Source: Proteiniphilum sp.
Lineage (GTDB): Bacteria; Bacteroidota; Bacteroidia; Bacteroidales; Dysgonomonadaceae
Direction of reading: 5' to 3'
Assembly (NCBI GenBank): GCA_028709605.1
Contig: JAQVWR010000002.1
Coordinates: 19,249-83,248 of the forward strand
Length of the DNA stretch: 64,000 nucleotides
Part shown: piece after piece, positions 35,704-44,432 of the stretch
How positions within the stretch are numbered: the stretch's first letter is position 1
Layout of the letters: each line of letters starts with the position of its first letter
Notes under the pieces: model-generated
The model's database searches: none
Told to the model about the DNA's origin: nothing
The model's input: the letters and a program-made list of their open reading frames with translations, nothing else
Position numbers and translations under genes: made by a program

Positions 35704-36423
35704 TTAGCGGAAAGCCCTTATTTTTTTGTCGGCACGGTGGTATACCGGTACCACTGAGACCGTGTCGGGGCTCAGGCAGTAGGCGGCATCGCCTTCCGCT
35801 CCGTTGGCGAGGAGACGCGCATAATGGTCGCTCGCCTTCAGAAAAACCGGTGGATCCGCTTTCGCCCGTTGCCAAAGCAACTGGGCAATGCGCACGGCAT
35901 CCGAACCGATGGTGACATCACTTTGTGCGGAGAGAAGCTCCGCAAAGGCACCCCCGAAGAGCGTATCTTCTAAGTTGATCCGGTTGTGCCACCCGGCGCA
36001 GAGGATGACAATGCGGTTGGTTGTGTGCAGGCAATGGCGGGTCAGCGCCCCGATATTGGAAAAGGATCCAATGAGGAGTTCTCTGGTATCCTTTCCCTGC
36101 TCAATGGCCCTGGTCCCGTTGGTGGTGGTAAAAACCACCTCTCTGCCGTGCACCCGTTCCGGTGTGTAATCGAAGGGTGAGTTGCCGCAGTCGGCGAAAT
36201 CGCATTTCCGCGTGTGTCGTTCCGCACCCACCAGAAACCCTTTTTCTTTATATGCGCGGGCCTGATCGATATCTGCTACGGGAATGATGGCAGCGGCTCC
36301 ATGGTGCAACATGGCGCACATGGTGGTAGAGGCGCGAAAGATGTCGACCACGATCAGGGTGTCGTGCTCCTGCCGATAGAAAGGGTAAAGAGCCGGGGAG
36401 GGACAGATGTCAAGTATCATCAT
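35704..36423 (-). CDS. comB: 2-phosphosulfolactate phosphatase-like protein (ComB family)
   Basis: In methanogens ComB hydrolyses 2-phospho-3-sulfolactate during coenzyme M synthesis. The 239-residue protein has the family core LIVVDIFRASTTMCAMLHHGA and VVFTTTNGTRAIEQ, and HTTNRIVILCAGWHNRINLEDTLFGG. I use a Met at 36423 rather than 36441, since 36441 falls inside the -7 box. No other sulfolactate or CoM gene is nearby, so its true substrate here is unknown. Confidence 0.88.
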   Translation of the reverse strand: MMILDICPSPALYPFYRQEHDTLIVVDIFRASTTMCAMLHHGAAAIIPVADIDQARAYKEKGFLVGAERHTRKCDFADCGNSPFDYTPERVHGREVVFTTTNGTRAIEQGKDTRELLIGSFSNIGALTRHCLHTTNRIVILCAGWHNRINLEDTLFGGAFAELLSAQSDVTIGSDAVRIAQLLWQRAKADPPVFLKASDHYARLLANGAEGDAAYCLSPDTVSVVPVYHRADKKIRAFR

Positions 36424-36438
36424 GCTGTTGTTTGACGA

Positions 36439-36469
36439 CAAAGATAGAAACGATTTGTGTTACCGCAAA
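36439..36469 (-). promoter_or_regulatory. Promoter of comB
   Basis: On the minus strand TTTG (36466-36469), a 19-bp spacer and TATCTTTG (36439-36446). This rules out the ORF-track start at 36441. Confidence 0.7.
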
Positions 36470-36599
36470 ATGTGGCGAAAGAGGAGCGAGGTCTTGACAA
36501 TGTTTTCGAAAATGGTGGATGAGAGCTGTAGCAGCCGTTTTTTTTTGTATCTTTCGGCCCGAAAAATCATACGTGGACATTTCAAATCAGAGACATCCG

Positions 36600-37175
36600 A
36601 TGAAGATCACTGACTACCGGATCATTTTGGCATCTGCTTCACCAAGGCGGAAAGAGCTGCTCTCAGGGATTGACCTGGAGTATGAGCTCCGCACCCTGCC
36701 CGATATTGACGAGACCTACCCGGCTGAGCTCCCGCATGAGGAGGTAGCCGAATTTTTGGCGCGCAAGAAAGCGTCGTCATACCTGTTTGCCCTGAAGCCG
36801 GATGAGCTGCTGATCACGGCCGATACGGTTGTGTTGCTCAACGGTTTGATACTGGGCAAGCCTGCCGGTAAGGAAGAGGCGCGCGGGATGTTGCGCATGC
36901 TCTCCGGCGCGCGACACCGTGTCATCACCGGCGTCTGTTTCACCTCTCTGTCAAAAGAGATCTCCTTTTCCGATACCGCCTGGGTCACCTTTGGTGACCT
37001 CACCGACGAAGAGGTGGATTATTATCTCCATGCCTACAGCCCGATGGACAAGGCGGGGGCGTACGGGGTGCAGGAGTGGATCGGCTATGTGGGGGTGGAA
37101 AAGATTGAGGGCTCCTACTTCACTGTGATGGGTTTTCCCATATATCAGGTATATAGGGAGCTGAAGCGGTTTTGA
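36600..37175 (+). CDS. Maf-family nucleoside triphosphate pyrophosphatase
   Basis: House-cleaning enzyme that hydrolyses non-canonical or modified nucleoside triphosphates (dTTP/UTP or methylated forms). The start at 36600 (MKITDYRIILASASPRRKELL) gives 191 residues, the family norm; the ORF-track start adds 27 unsupported residues. Motifs: ASASPRRKELL, ITADTVVLLNG, SPMDKAGAYGVQEW. The promoter of the next gene overlaps its stop codon. Confidence 0.94.
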   Translation: MKITDYRIILASASPRRKELLSGIDLEYELRTLPDIDETYPAELPHEEVAEFLARKKASSYLFALKPDELLITADTVVLLNGLILGKPAGKEEARGMLRMLSGARHRVITGVCFTSLSKEISFSDTAWVTFGDLTDEEVDYYLHAYSPMDKAGAYGVQEWIGYVGVEKIEGSYFTVMGFPIYQVYRELKRF

Positions 37176-37200
37176 GAGAAAAAATAATCCCCTATCTTTG
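37171..37200 (+). promoter_or_regulatory. Promoter of the aspartokinase gene
   Basis: TTTG (37171-37174) overlapping the maf stop codon, an 18-bp spacer and TATCTTTG (37193-37200), 40 nt before the ATG at 37241. Confidence 0.7.
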
Positions 37201-37240
37201 TCGTAGAAAAGATTCAAATCGATTAATTGATAATAGCCCT

Positions 37241-38638
37241 ATGCTTACTGTAGAAAAAATCGGCGGTACTTCCATGTCACAGTTTCAGGATGTATTGCAA
37301 AACATCATCCGGGGAAACCGAAGAGGAGATCAGCTGTATAACCGTATCTTTGTGGTATCGGCCTACAACAATGTGACCAACTGGTTGCTGGAACATAAGA
37401 AGACCGGTGAGCCGGGGATTTATAACAAGTTTCTCAACGGAGAAGATTACAGCAGTGCTCTCGACTCGTTCTGTCAGCGTCTGTTGCTCATCAACGACGG
37501 ATTTGCCGATATCGGGCTGGACCTCAAGGAGGCGCGCGATTTTATCCGTTTTCGTGTGGACCAGGCCAAGACGGTGCTTTACAGCCTGGGGAAGGTACTT
37601 GCCTCGGGCTACGTGAACCGCACCGACATCCATCTGGCGGCACGCGAGATTCTGGCCTCGATCGGCGAGGCACACTCCGGCTGGAATTCGGTCAATATCC
37701 TCAATAACAATGGAATCAATGCCCGCTTTGTCGACCTCTGCGGGTTTAACGACAACGAGCCGCTGACCATCGATGAGCGCATTCACAAAGAGTTCAGCGG
37801 CATTGACTTCAGCCATATTCTTTGCGTGGCTACCGGCTACACGAAAGGAACGGAGGGTATTATGCGGGCATTTGACCGGGGCTATAGCGAGGTGACCTTC
37901 AGCAAGATCGCCGTGGAGGTGAAAGCCAAAGAAGCAGTGATCCACAAAGAGTTCCATCTCTCCAGTGCCGACCCGAAAATCGTGGGAGTGGAAAACAGTA
38001 TTCCTGTTGGGCATACCAACTATGTGGTTGCCGATCAGCTGGCGGACATCGGCATGGAGGCGATTCATCCCAAGGCGGCCAAGCCGCTGGAGCTGGCCGG
38101 CATCGACATCCGCATCAAGAACACTTTTGAGCCGGAGCATCCGGGCACCCTGATCTCGCACGATTTTGTCTCACCCGAACCAAGGGTGGAGATCGTTTCC
38201 GGCTCCCGCAAGGTGATTGCCATTGAGGTGCACGACCCCATGATGGTGGGAGAGGTTGGCTTCGACGGGCATATCATGAACTATTTTGTGAAATATGGGG
38301 TGAGCTATATCCTGAAATCGACCAATGCCAACTCCATCACGATGGTGGTGTGGGACAATGAAAAAAGCCATGAGCTGATCAGGGTGCTCAAAGAGGTGTT
38401 CTATCAGGTGAATGCGCTGCCGATGGCTATTGTATGCGCAATGGGTTCCAATATTGCCATGCCCGGGTTCCTCTATTATGCCACCAAGGCGCTCTATGAG
38501 CAGGGGATCAACGTGGAGAGCTTTGCCCAGTCGCTGATGCAGGTTAACATGCAGTTCGTGATTCAGCGCGACCGTTACGAGGATGCAGTGATTGCGCTCA
38601 ATGAAATGTTGTGCAAAAGAATGGATGCCGGCTCCTAA
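37241..38638 (+). CDS. Aspartate kinase-like protein
   Basis: Amino-acid-kinase fold with C-terminal ACT-type region. The 465-residue form starts MLTVEKIGGTSMSQFQDV; the ORF-track start at 37172 lies within the promoter. The N-terminal KIGGTSM and the KAAKPLELAGIDIRIKNTFEPEHPGT segment match aspartokinases, and the C-terminal part (residues 320-460, two ACT-like repeats) ends with NMQFVIQRDRYEDAVIALN. The body differs from LysC and ThrA types, looking more like the specialised group near ectoine-type Ask. Aspartate as substrate is inferred by family only. Confidence 0.82.
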   Translation: MLTVEKIGGTSMSQFQDVLQNIIRGNRRGDQLYNRIFVVSAYNNVTNWLLEHKKTGEPGIYNKFLNGEDYSSALDSFCQRLLLINDGFADIGLDLKEARDFIRFRVDQAKTVLYSLGKVLASGYVNRTDIHLAAREILASIGEAHSGWNSVNILNNNGINARFVDLCGFNDNEPLTIDERIHKEFSGIDFSHILCVATGYTKGTEGIMRAFDRGYSEVTFSKIAVEVKAKEAVIHKEFHLSSADPKIVGVENSIPVGHTNYVVADQLADIGMEAIHPKAAKPLELAGIDIRIKNTFEPEHPGTLISHDFVSPEPRVEIVSGSRKVIAIEVHDPMMVGEVGFDGHIMNYFVKYGVSYILKSTNANSITMVVWDNEKSHELIRVLKEVFYQVNALPMAIVCAMGSNIAMPGFLYYATKALYEQGINVESFAQSLMQVNMQFVIQRDRYEDAVIALNEMLCKRMDAGS

Positions 38639-38651
38639 AATCCTGGAAACA

Positions 38652-38669
38652 ACCCTCTTTCAGGAGGGT
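38652..38669. other. Small hairpin across the hflX stop codon
   Basis: ACCCTC-tttcag-GAGGGT between the convergent aspartokinase and hflX genes; it covers the hflX stop. No T-run follows, so it may be a weak terminator or an mRNA end stabiliser. Confidence 0.35.
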
Positions 38670-39922
38670 CGTGATCTCTCCTCTCCTTCCTGTGTTTTTT
38701 CCTCTTCTTCATAGGTTTGATAGAGGAAGTCGTTGTAGGGAAAGCGGGTGATATGAATCTCTTTCACCTGCTTATAGATCAACTGTTTCAACGCCTCGAT
38801 GTTCTCTCTTTTCCTGGCTGAAATGAAGATGCAGTTCTCCCTGATCTTGTTCAGCCACGACTGCTTCAGTTCATCCAGTGTGTAGTTCTCCTGTTTTTTC
38901 GGGGTGAGATCATCTTCCTCTTTCTCCACATGCGAGAAAGCATCGATCTTGTTGAAGACCAGGATCACCGGCTTCTCCGTGTTGTCGATCTCATAGAGGG
39001 TCTTTTCCACCACATCGATCTGTTCCTCAAAGGCGGGGTGGGAGATATCCACCACGTGAAGCAGGATATCCGCCTCGCGCACCTCATCGAGTGTCGACTT
39101 AAACGATTCGATCAGGTGGGTGGGCAGCTTACGGATAAATCCTACCGTATCGGTCAGCAGGAACGGCAGGTTCTCGATGGTCACTTTCCGCACTGTGGTG
39201 TCGAGTGTGGCAAAGAGCTTGTTCTCGGCAAACACGTCGCTTTTGCTGAGCAGGGTCATCAGGGTCGACTTGCCCACGTTGGTATACCCCACCAGTGCTA
39301 CACGCACCAGCTTGCCCCTGTTCTTGCGCTGTACCGCCTTTTGCTTGTCGATATCCTTCAGTTCCTGTTTCAGCCGCGAGATCTTGTCGAGGATGATGCG
39401 GCGGTCGGTCTCCAGCTGCGTCTCCCCCGGACCGCGCATGATGGTTCCGCCTCCTCCCCGCTGCCGTTCCAGGTGGGTCCACATACGGGTAAGACGGGGT
39501 AGCAGATACTGGTATTGCGCCAGCTCCACCTGTGCCTTGGCGTGGGCTGTCTGGGCCCGCATGGCGAAGATATCGAGGATCAGGCTGGTACGGTCCATGA
39601 TGCGGATCATCAGTTCCTTTTCGATGTTGCGGATCTGCTTGGCTGAGAGCTCATCATCGAAGATCACCACCCCCACCTCGTTCTCTTCATCTTTCACATA
39701 CTCCTCAATCTCCTGCAGCTTTCCTTTCCCGACAAAGGTGACCGGGTTGGGCATCTCCAGATGCTGCACAAAACGTTTCCCCGGCACCAGGCCGGCTGTC
39801 TCGGCCAGAAAAGCCAGCTCGTCGAGGTACTCGTTTATTTTCTCCTCATTCTGATCCGGTGTGATCAAACCTACCAGCAGGGCGGTTTCATTTTTTATTT
39901 CGTTGGTAATAAAGTCTTTCAT
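38660..39922 (-). CDS. hflX: GTPase HflX
   Basis: Ribosome-associated GTPase that splits stalled 70S ribosomes in stress. The 420-residue protein has the N-terminal HflX domain (LVPGKRFVQHLEMPNPVTFVGKGKLQEI), a Gly/Arg-rich linker (RQRGGGGTIMRGPGETQLETDRR) and the G domain with GYTNVGKSTLM, DTVGFIRKLPTHLIESF and NKID. Its upstream region carries copy B of the 39-bp element, at the same distance from the ATG as copy A before yajC. I see no TAnnTTTG box directly upstream. Confidence 0.96.
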   Translation of the reverse strand: MKDFITNEIKNETALLVGLITPDQNEEKINEYLDELAFLAETAGLVPGKRFVQHLEMPNPVTFVGKGKLQEIEEYVKDEENEVGVVIFDDELSAKQIRNIEKELMIRIMDRTSLILDIFAMRAQTAHAKAQVELAQYQYLLPRLTRMWTHLERQRGGGGTIMRGPGETQLETDRRIILDKISRLKQELKDIDKQKAVQRKNRGKLVRVALVGYTNVGKSTLMTLLSKSDVFAENKLFATLDTTVRKVTIENLPFLLTDTVGFIRKLPTHLIESFKSTLDEVREADILLHVVDISHPAFEEQIDVVEKTLYEIDNTEKPVILVFNKIDAFSHVEKEEDDLTPKKQENYTLDELKQSWLNKIRENCIFISARKRENIEALKQLIYKQVKEIHITRFPYNDFLYQTYEEEEKTQEGEERSRPS

Positions 39923-39970
39923 TCGTCAATATTCATTTTGTACATGAATGTTCTATGAAACGCACAATGA

Positions 39971-40009
39971 TCATGTACTGGTGTGTCAATGATGTGCATG
40001 CTCGTTTCA
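39971..40009 (-). repeat. 39-bp shared element, copy B (upstream of hflX)
   Basis: Gapless match at 32 of 39 positions to copy A (32721-32759). Here the hairpin is longer: GCAC/GTGC plus ATCAT/ATGAT with a small bulge around the same loop with CACACCAGTA (minus strand). The flanking TGAAACG at 39956-39962 and CGTTTCA at 40003-40009 add an outer inverted repeat. It ends 49 nt before the hflX ATG. Confidence 0.65.
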
Positions 40010-40045
40010 GATCCTCTTTTTTTGTAACGGGATGCCGGAGCGGTT

Positions 40046-40071
40046 CCGCAAATCAACTGATTTTTTTGCGG
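40046..40071 (-). other. Hairpin after the beta-barrel gene
   Basis: CCGCAAA/TTTGCGG stem, with outer pairs GGT/ACC and GCCG/CGGC, lies 33 bp beyond the stop of the minus-strand beta-barrel gene. No T-run follows on the minus strand, so it may be an intercistronic hairpin rather than a terminator. Confidence 0.35.
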
Positions 40072-40103
40072 CGGACCAGATGTCGGCACCCGTGGGCGTC
40101 CTC

Positions 40104-40622
40104 TCAGAACCAGAATCCGAAGCCGGCGGTGAAAACCACCTGTGAATAGTCTTTGATGTACTGGTACTTCAGTTCGAAATTGGCCCTGAGCCGGTAACCG
40201 ATATCATCCTGAAAACCGATTCCCAAGCTGGTGCCCAGACGATGTCTGGTCCGGTCTTTCCCCAGCGGATCCCCGGCTTTCTCTGCATCATAGCGCCAGT
40301 TGGAATAGTGAACCCCTGCCAGCGGATAGAGCGATGCGGAGTAGGAGACGGGCAGGAGATAATGGACATCGGCATCCATGATCCACATGCCTTCTCCCTT
40401 GTGTGCCCGGTAACGGGTGAATGAGGGGGCAAACCGGAGGTTGTTCGTCTGATAATAGTGCAGATGCACCCCCGCACCGGGACGCTGTATCTCTGCCCCA
40501 TATCCCGCATGGACACCTATGCCGATGGTCCCTTCGAACTGGGCATAGGATCCTGTAAGGGAACACAGCATAAAAAGGGCTCCCAGCAGTACTGTTTTTT
40601 GTATATCCAACCGGTATTTCAT
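40104..40622 (-). CDS. Small outer-membrane beta-barrel protein
   Basis: A 172-residue exported protein: signal peptide MKYRLDIQKTVLLGALFMLCSLTGSYAQ, then alternating beta-strand patterns (GTIGIGVHAGYGAEI, GVHLHYYQTNNLRFAPSFTRY, LGTSLGIGFQDDIGYRLRANFELKYQYI) ending in AGFGFWF with a terminal Phe. It matches small porin-like proteins of Bacteroidales; no function is known. The -7 box lies 5 nt from the ATG, pointing to a leaderless message. Confidence 0.85.
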   Translation of the reverse strand: MKYRLDIQKTVLLGALFMLCSLTGSYAQFEGTIGIGVHAGYGAEIQRPGAGVHLHYYQTNNLRFAPSFTRYRAHKGEGMWIMDADVHYLLPVSYSASLYPLAGVHYSNWRYDAEKAGDPLGKDRTRHRLGTSLGIGFQDDIGYRLRANFELKYQYIKDYSQVVFTAGFGFWF

Positions 40623-40626
40623 GTCA

Positions 40627-40634
40627 CAAAGATA
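40627..40634 (-). promoter_or_regulatory. -7 box TATCTTTG directly abutting the ATG of the beta-barrel gene
   Basis: Perfect TAnnTTTG on the minus strand; its last base is 5 nt from the A of the start codon, so transcription should begin at or within the ATG. Confidence 0.55.
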
Positions 40635-40682
40635 ACGAAATCAACGAAAAGATGATACAAACAGTGAAGAAAGTGATGCAGG

Positions 40683-41312
40683 TCAGTGTCTGTCTGTGTC
40701 TCCTTTCAGCAGGGGGAGATGCCACTGAAACCGGACGGCCAGCGTGCGGATCAGGATCACCGTCGCTGCCGTGGTGAGCTCTGTCACGATCCTGTTGGTC
40801 TCTGCAGCCTGCAACAGGGTGAATACGATTCCTCCGATGACGCAGGCAAGGGCATAGATCTCCTTGCGGAAGAACAGGGGGATCTCGTTGATCAGCACAT
40901 CACGGAGTATCCCGCCCACGGAGCCGGTGATGGTTCCCATGATCACGGCCACCCAGGGGGCATAGCCCAGGGAGAGAGTCTTTTCGACGCCTGCCACCAC
41001 AAACAGTCCCAGACCGATGCTGTCGAAGAGGAAAAAGGTGTTGTTGAGGCGGATCAGCTGATGATGGAAGATGGAGACGAAGAGCAGCGCCATCAGGGTT
41101 GCCCACAGGTAGATGGGGTTCTCCATCCAGAAAGGGGTCACATCAATGAACAGGTCACGCAGGGTCCCGCCACCGATGGCCGTCACAAACCCGATGACGA
41201 ACGCTCCGAAGAGGTCGAACTTCTTCGCCGATGCCAGCCGGATACCGCTGATGGCAAAAGCAAAGGTGCCGAGGAACTCAATGATATCTACAAACTCAAC
41301 CGCTATCCTCAT
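40683..41312 (-). CDS. TRIC/UPF0126-family cation channel protein
   Basis: A 209-residue inner-membrane protein with about seven hydrophobic segments and the duplicated glycine motifs of the family: FAFAISGIRLASAKKFDLFG with GGGTLRDLFID in the first half, and GSVGGILRDVLINEIPLFF in the second. Bacterial TRIC homologues form trimeric K+-permeable channels; the physiological role is unclear. It follows mnmA by 63 nt. Confidence 0.92.
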   Translation of the reverse strand: MRIAVEFVDIIEFLGTFAFAISGIRLASAKKFDLFGAFVIGFVTAIGGGTLRDLFIDVTPFWMENPIYLWATLMALLFVSIFHHQLIRLNNTFFLFDSIGLGLFVVAGVEKTLSLGYAPWVAVIMGTITGSVGGILRDVLINEIPLFFRKEIYALACVIGGIVFTLLQAAETNRIVTELTTAATVILIRTLAVRFQWHLPLLKGDTDRH

Positions 41313-41375
41313 ATGTATCTTAGCATCTCCTTCCTATCCGTTGCGAGACCGGCCGGTTTTCTTCAGCAGGGGGGA

Positions 41376-42440
41376 CTAAATGATCATTCCGCTTCCTATG
41401 CATATTTGCCTCTCTCTATCGTACACCACCCCGAATTGGCCGGCAGCGATCCCCTGCACCGGGGTATCGGAATGGATGCGGTACATGTCACCGATCCGGG
41501 TGATCGTTCCCCTGGTAAATTCGGGGGTGTGGCGTATCTTGAAGGTGATCTCCTTTTCGTCCCGGAAATCTCCCCATATATCCTTCGTAATAAAATCAAA
41601 GCCTTGCAGGTGAATGATCTCTCCATACTGATGCCTGGTGTCATATCCTTTTGAGACATAGACAATATTCCGGTTCACGTCCTTTTTGATCACAAACCAG
41701 GGACCGCCGCTCAGCCCCAGTCCTTTCCGCTGCCCGATGGTGTGAAACCAGAACCCCTGGTGTTTCCCCAGGATGTTGCCGGTCTCCAGCTCGACGATGA
41801 GTCCCTCCTTCCTTCCCAGATAACGTTCAATGAACTCATTGTAGTTCACCTTTCCCAGGAAGCAGATCCCCTGACTGTCCTTGCGTTGTGCCGAGGGCAG
41901 CTTTTGTTCCGCTGCGATGGCGCGCACCTCCGACTTGAGCAGGTTGCCGATCGGGAACAGTAGCCGGGAAACCTGCAGATAGCTGATCTGCCCCAGGAAG
42001 TAGGTCTGATCCTTCACCCGGTCTTTCGCCGTGGAGAGCCAGGTCACTCCCTCTTTTTCAGTAGTCGTGGCATAATGTCCCGTAGCGATCCGGTCAAACA
42101 GGTGCCCCCACTTTTGTTCAAAGACGCCGAACTTGATCAGTTTGTTGCACATCATGTCGGGATTGGGTGTCAGCCCCCGTTTCACCGAGTCGATGGTGTA
42201 GCGCACCACACTGTCCCAGTACTCCTCCTGCAGGGAGACGATCTCCAGCCTGCAGCCATATTTTTTGGCAATAAACGTGACAATCTCTATATCTTCTTCC
42301 GACGGACAGTCGATATATCCATCCTTGTCCTCCATCCCGATCTGAATATAGAAAATGACCGGGTCGTAGCCCGACTCTTTCAGCCGATGGACCACCACCG
42401 AGCTGTCGACACCGCCGGAAACCAAAGCCGCTATTTCCAT
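41376..42440 (-). CDS. mnmA: tRNA-specific 2-thiouridylase MnmA
   Basis: Adds sulfur at C2 of U34 in tRNA-Lys, -Glu and -Gln. The 354-residue protein has the PP-loop [16 protein letters not shown], the catalytic Cys in [15 protein letters not shown] and the second Cys in [16 protein letters not shown], and the C-terminal beta domain ([13 protein letters not shown]). Full length. Some Bacteroidetes have two copies; only one is seen here. Confidence 0.95.
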   Translation of the reverse strand: MEIAALVSGGVDSSVVVHRLKESGYDPVIFYIQIGMEDKDGYIDCPSEEDIEIVTFIAKKYGCRLEIVSLQEEYWDSVVRYTIDSVKRGLTPNPDMMCNKLIKFGVFEQKWGHLFDRIATGHYATTTEKEGVTWLSTAKDRVKDQTYFLGQISYLQVSRLLFPIGNLLKSEVRAIAAEQKLPSAQRKDSQGICFLGKVNYNEFIERYLGRKEGLIVELETGNILGKHQGFWFHTIGQRKGLGLSGGPWFVIKKDVNRNIVYVSKGYDTRHQYGEIIHLQGFDFITKDIWGDFRDEKEITFKIRHTPEFTRGTITRIGDMYRIHSDTPVQGIAAGQFGVVYDRERQICIGSGMII

Positions 42441-42460
42441 TCTTTGTTGGTTTTGAACTG

Positions 42461-42468
42461 CAAAGGTA
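42461..42468 (-). promoter_or_regulatory. -7 box TACCTTTG for mnmA
   Basis: Perfect TAnnTTTG on the minus strand, 20 nt before the mnmA ATG. The rest of the 257-bp gap to recJ shows no -7 match on the plus strand, only a CCCG/CGGG hairpin near 42650-42668. Confidence 0.55.
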
Positions 42469-42697
42469 CAAATAAGAATCGAATCCTCTTAGCTGTTGGC
42501 GTTATGGGAATCATGATGATTTATCGGGTAAAATAATGAAACAAAAAAAAATAATATTACCTTTACAACTTCGGAGTAGACTCTATACAAATGTCTCACT
42601 GCCGAGATCGTATGCGGCGGAATCGGGGAGCAGACCCGGGCCGTCTTTTCCCGAAGCAGATTCGGGCTATGAGAGAAAAAGAAAAAAAACGATATAA

Positions 42698-44413
42698 ATG
42701 ACTTACAGATGGAATTATTCAACCCTGTCACACGATCAAAAAAATATAACCAATGAATTAGCGAAAGAATTACATTTACATCCCGTTCTTGTTGAGCTGC
42801 TGGTAAACAAGGGAATAGAAAATGCGGAAGAAGCAGAGAAGTACCTGTATCCCAAACTGGAAGATCTGCACGACCCGTTTCTTTTACCGGACATGGATAA
42901 AGCGATCCGTCGCATTGAAAAGGCACTGGGCAATAAGGAGCGAATCCTCATCTACGGGGATTATGATGTGGATGGTACAACGGCTGTTTCACTGGTGTAC
43001 AAATTCTTTCGGGGGATCACCAACAATATTGATTATTATATTCCTGACCGTTACGATGAAGGGTATGGCATTTCGTTCCAGGGAATCGATTATGCCGTAA
43101 GTACGGGCGTAAAGCTCATTATCTCTCTCGATTGCGGCATCAAGGCGGTGAGTAAGGTCGCCTATGCCAGGGAACAAGGCATCGATTTTATTATTTGTGA
43201 TCATCACATGCCGGATGAATGTCTTCCGGATGCGGTGGCGGTGGTGGATGCCAAGCGGCTCGACTCGGTCTATCCTTATGACGAGCTCTCCGGCTGCGGA
43301 GTAGGATTCAAGCTGGTGCAGGCTTTCTCGCAGCGCAACGGGTACCCCTTTTCCGATATTGAGCCGCTACTCGATCTGGTGGCGGTGAGCATTGCTTCCG
43401 ATATCGTTCCCCTCACGGGTGAAAACCGGATCATGATCCATTATGGGCTGAAGCAGCTCAACGCTAATCCCAGCTTCGGATTGAGAGGGATCATTGAGAT
43501 CTGCGGACTGCACCGCAAGCAGATCACCGTGAACGACATCGTCTTTAAGATCGGCCCCCGCATCAATGCGTCCGGCAGGATGATGAACGGGAAAGAGGCA
43601 GTGGACCTGATGCTGGCAAACGACATGACCGCGGCACGGGAGAAGAGTAAGAATATTGACAAGTACAATGAAGATCGGCGCGAACTGGACAAGAAGATCA
43701 CGGATGAGGCGGTTGATTACATTGATAACCACGTCGATATCGCCCATCTGAAGAGTATTGTGCTCTATGACGAAAGCTGGCATAAGGGAATCGTGGGGAT
43801 CGTGGCTTCGCGGCTGACGGAGAAGTATTACCGTCCGGCGGTGGTGCTGACCAAATCGAACGGAATGATCTCCGGCTCGGCACGATCGGTTCCCGGCTAT
43901 GATGTCTATAAGGCAATTGAATCCTGTCGTGATATTCTGGAGAATTTCGGGGGGCATATGTATGCAGCCGGACTGACTCTGCGGGAGGAGCACCTGAAAG
44001 AGTTTACCGACCGGTTCAATACGCTCTCCTTCGACGGCATCGAACCACGGATGATGCTGCCCCAGATCACGGTTGATGCGGAGATCACCTTATCGGAGAT
44101 CACCCCGCAGTTTTTGGAGGGTCTTCAGTTGTTCAACCCCTTCGGCCCGGAGAACGAGAATCCGGTGTTCCTTACGAAGAACGTGTATGATTCCGGCAAC
44201 AGCAAACTGGTGGGAAAAGGGTTCCGCCATATCAAACTCGAGCTGCATGACAGTACGACAGAGACTCCCATGCCCGGGATCGCATTTTGTCAACACCGTT
44301 TTTTTCAAAAGATCAAGGAGGGCCAACCGGTGGATATCTGCTACACGATAGAGGAGAATACCCATGGCAGCAGGTCGTTCACGCAATTGATGGTCAAGGA
44401 TATACGAGGTTAG
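42698..44413 (+). CDS. recJ: Single-stranded-DNA-specific 5'-3' exonuclease RecJ
   Basis: Degrades 5' single-stranded DNA in the RecF pathway and mismatch repair. The 571-residue protein has the DHH-family motifs IYGDYDVDGTTAVS, SLDCGIKAV, ICDHHMPDE and the DHHA1 region (SARSVPGYDVYKAIESC... FGGHMYAAGLTL), then an OB-like C-terminal domain. It is followed 19 nt later by recQ, its usual functional partner in end resection. Confidence 0.96.
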   Translation: MTYRWNYSTLSHDQKNITNELAKELHLHPVLVELLVNKGIENAEEAEKYLYPKLEDLHDPFLLPDMDKAIRRIEKALGNKERILIYGDYDVDGTTAVSLVYKFFRGITNNIDYYIPDRYDEGYGISFQGIDYAVSTGVKLIISLDCGIKAVSKVAYAREQGIDFIICDHHMPDECLPDAVAVVDAKRLDSVYPYDELSGCGVGFKLVQAFSQRNGYPFSDIEPLLDLVAVSIASDIVPLTGENRIMIHYGLKQLNANPSFGLRGIIEICGLHRKQITVNDIVFKIGPRINASGRMMNGKEAVDLMLANDMTAAREKSKNIDKYNEDRRELDKKITDEAVDYIDNHVDIAHLKSIVLYDESWHKGIVGIVASRLTEKYYRPAVVLTKSNGMISGSARSVPGYDVYKAIESCRDILENFGGHMYAAGLTLREEHLKEFTDRFNTLSFDGIEPRMMLPQITVDAEITLSEITPQFLEGLQLFNPFGPENENPVFLTKNVYDSGNSKLVGKGFRHIKLELHDSTTETPMPGIAFCQHRFFQKIKEGQPVDICYTIEENTHGSRSFTQLMVKDIRG

Positions 44414-44432
44414 CAAAGGAAGGTGTTTGCGT

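Noticed and set aside
40686-41654. 322-aa plus-strand ORF opposite the TRIC gene and mnmA
   Set aside because: Crosses two genes and their gap on the other strand; shadow.
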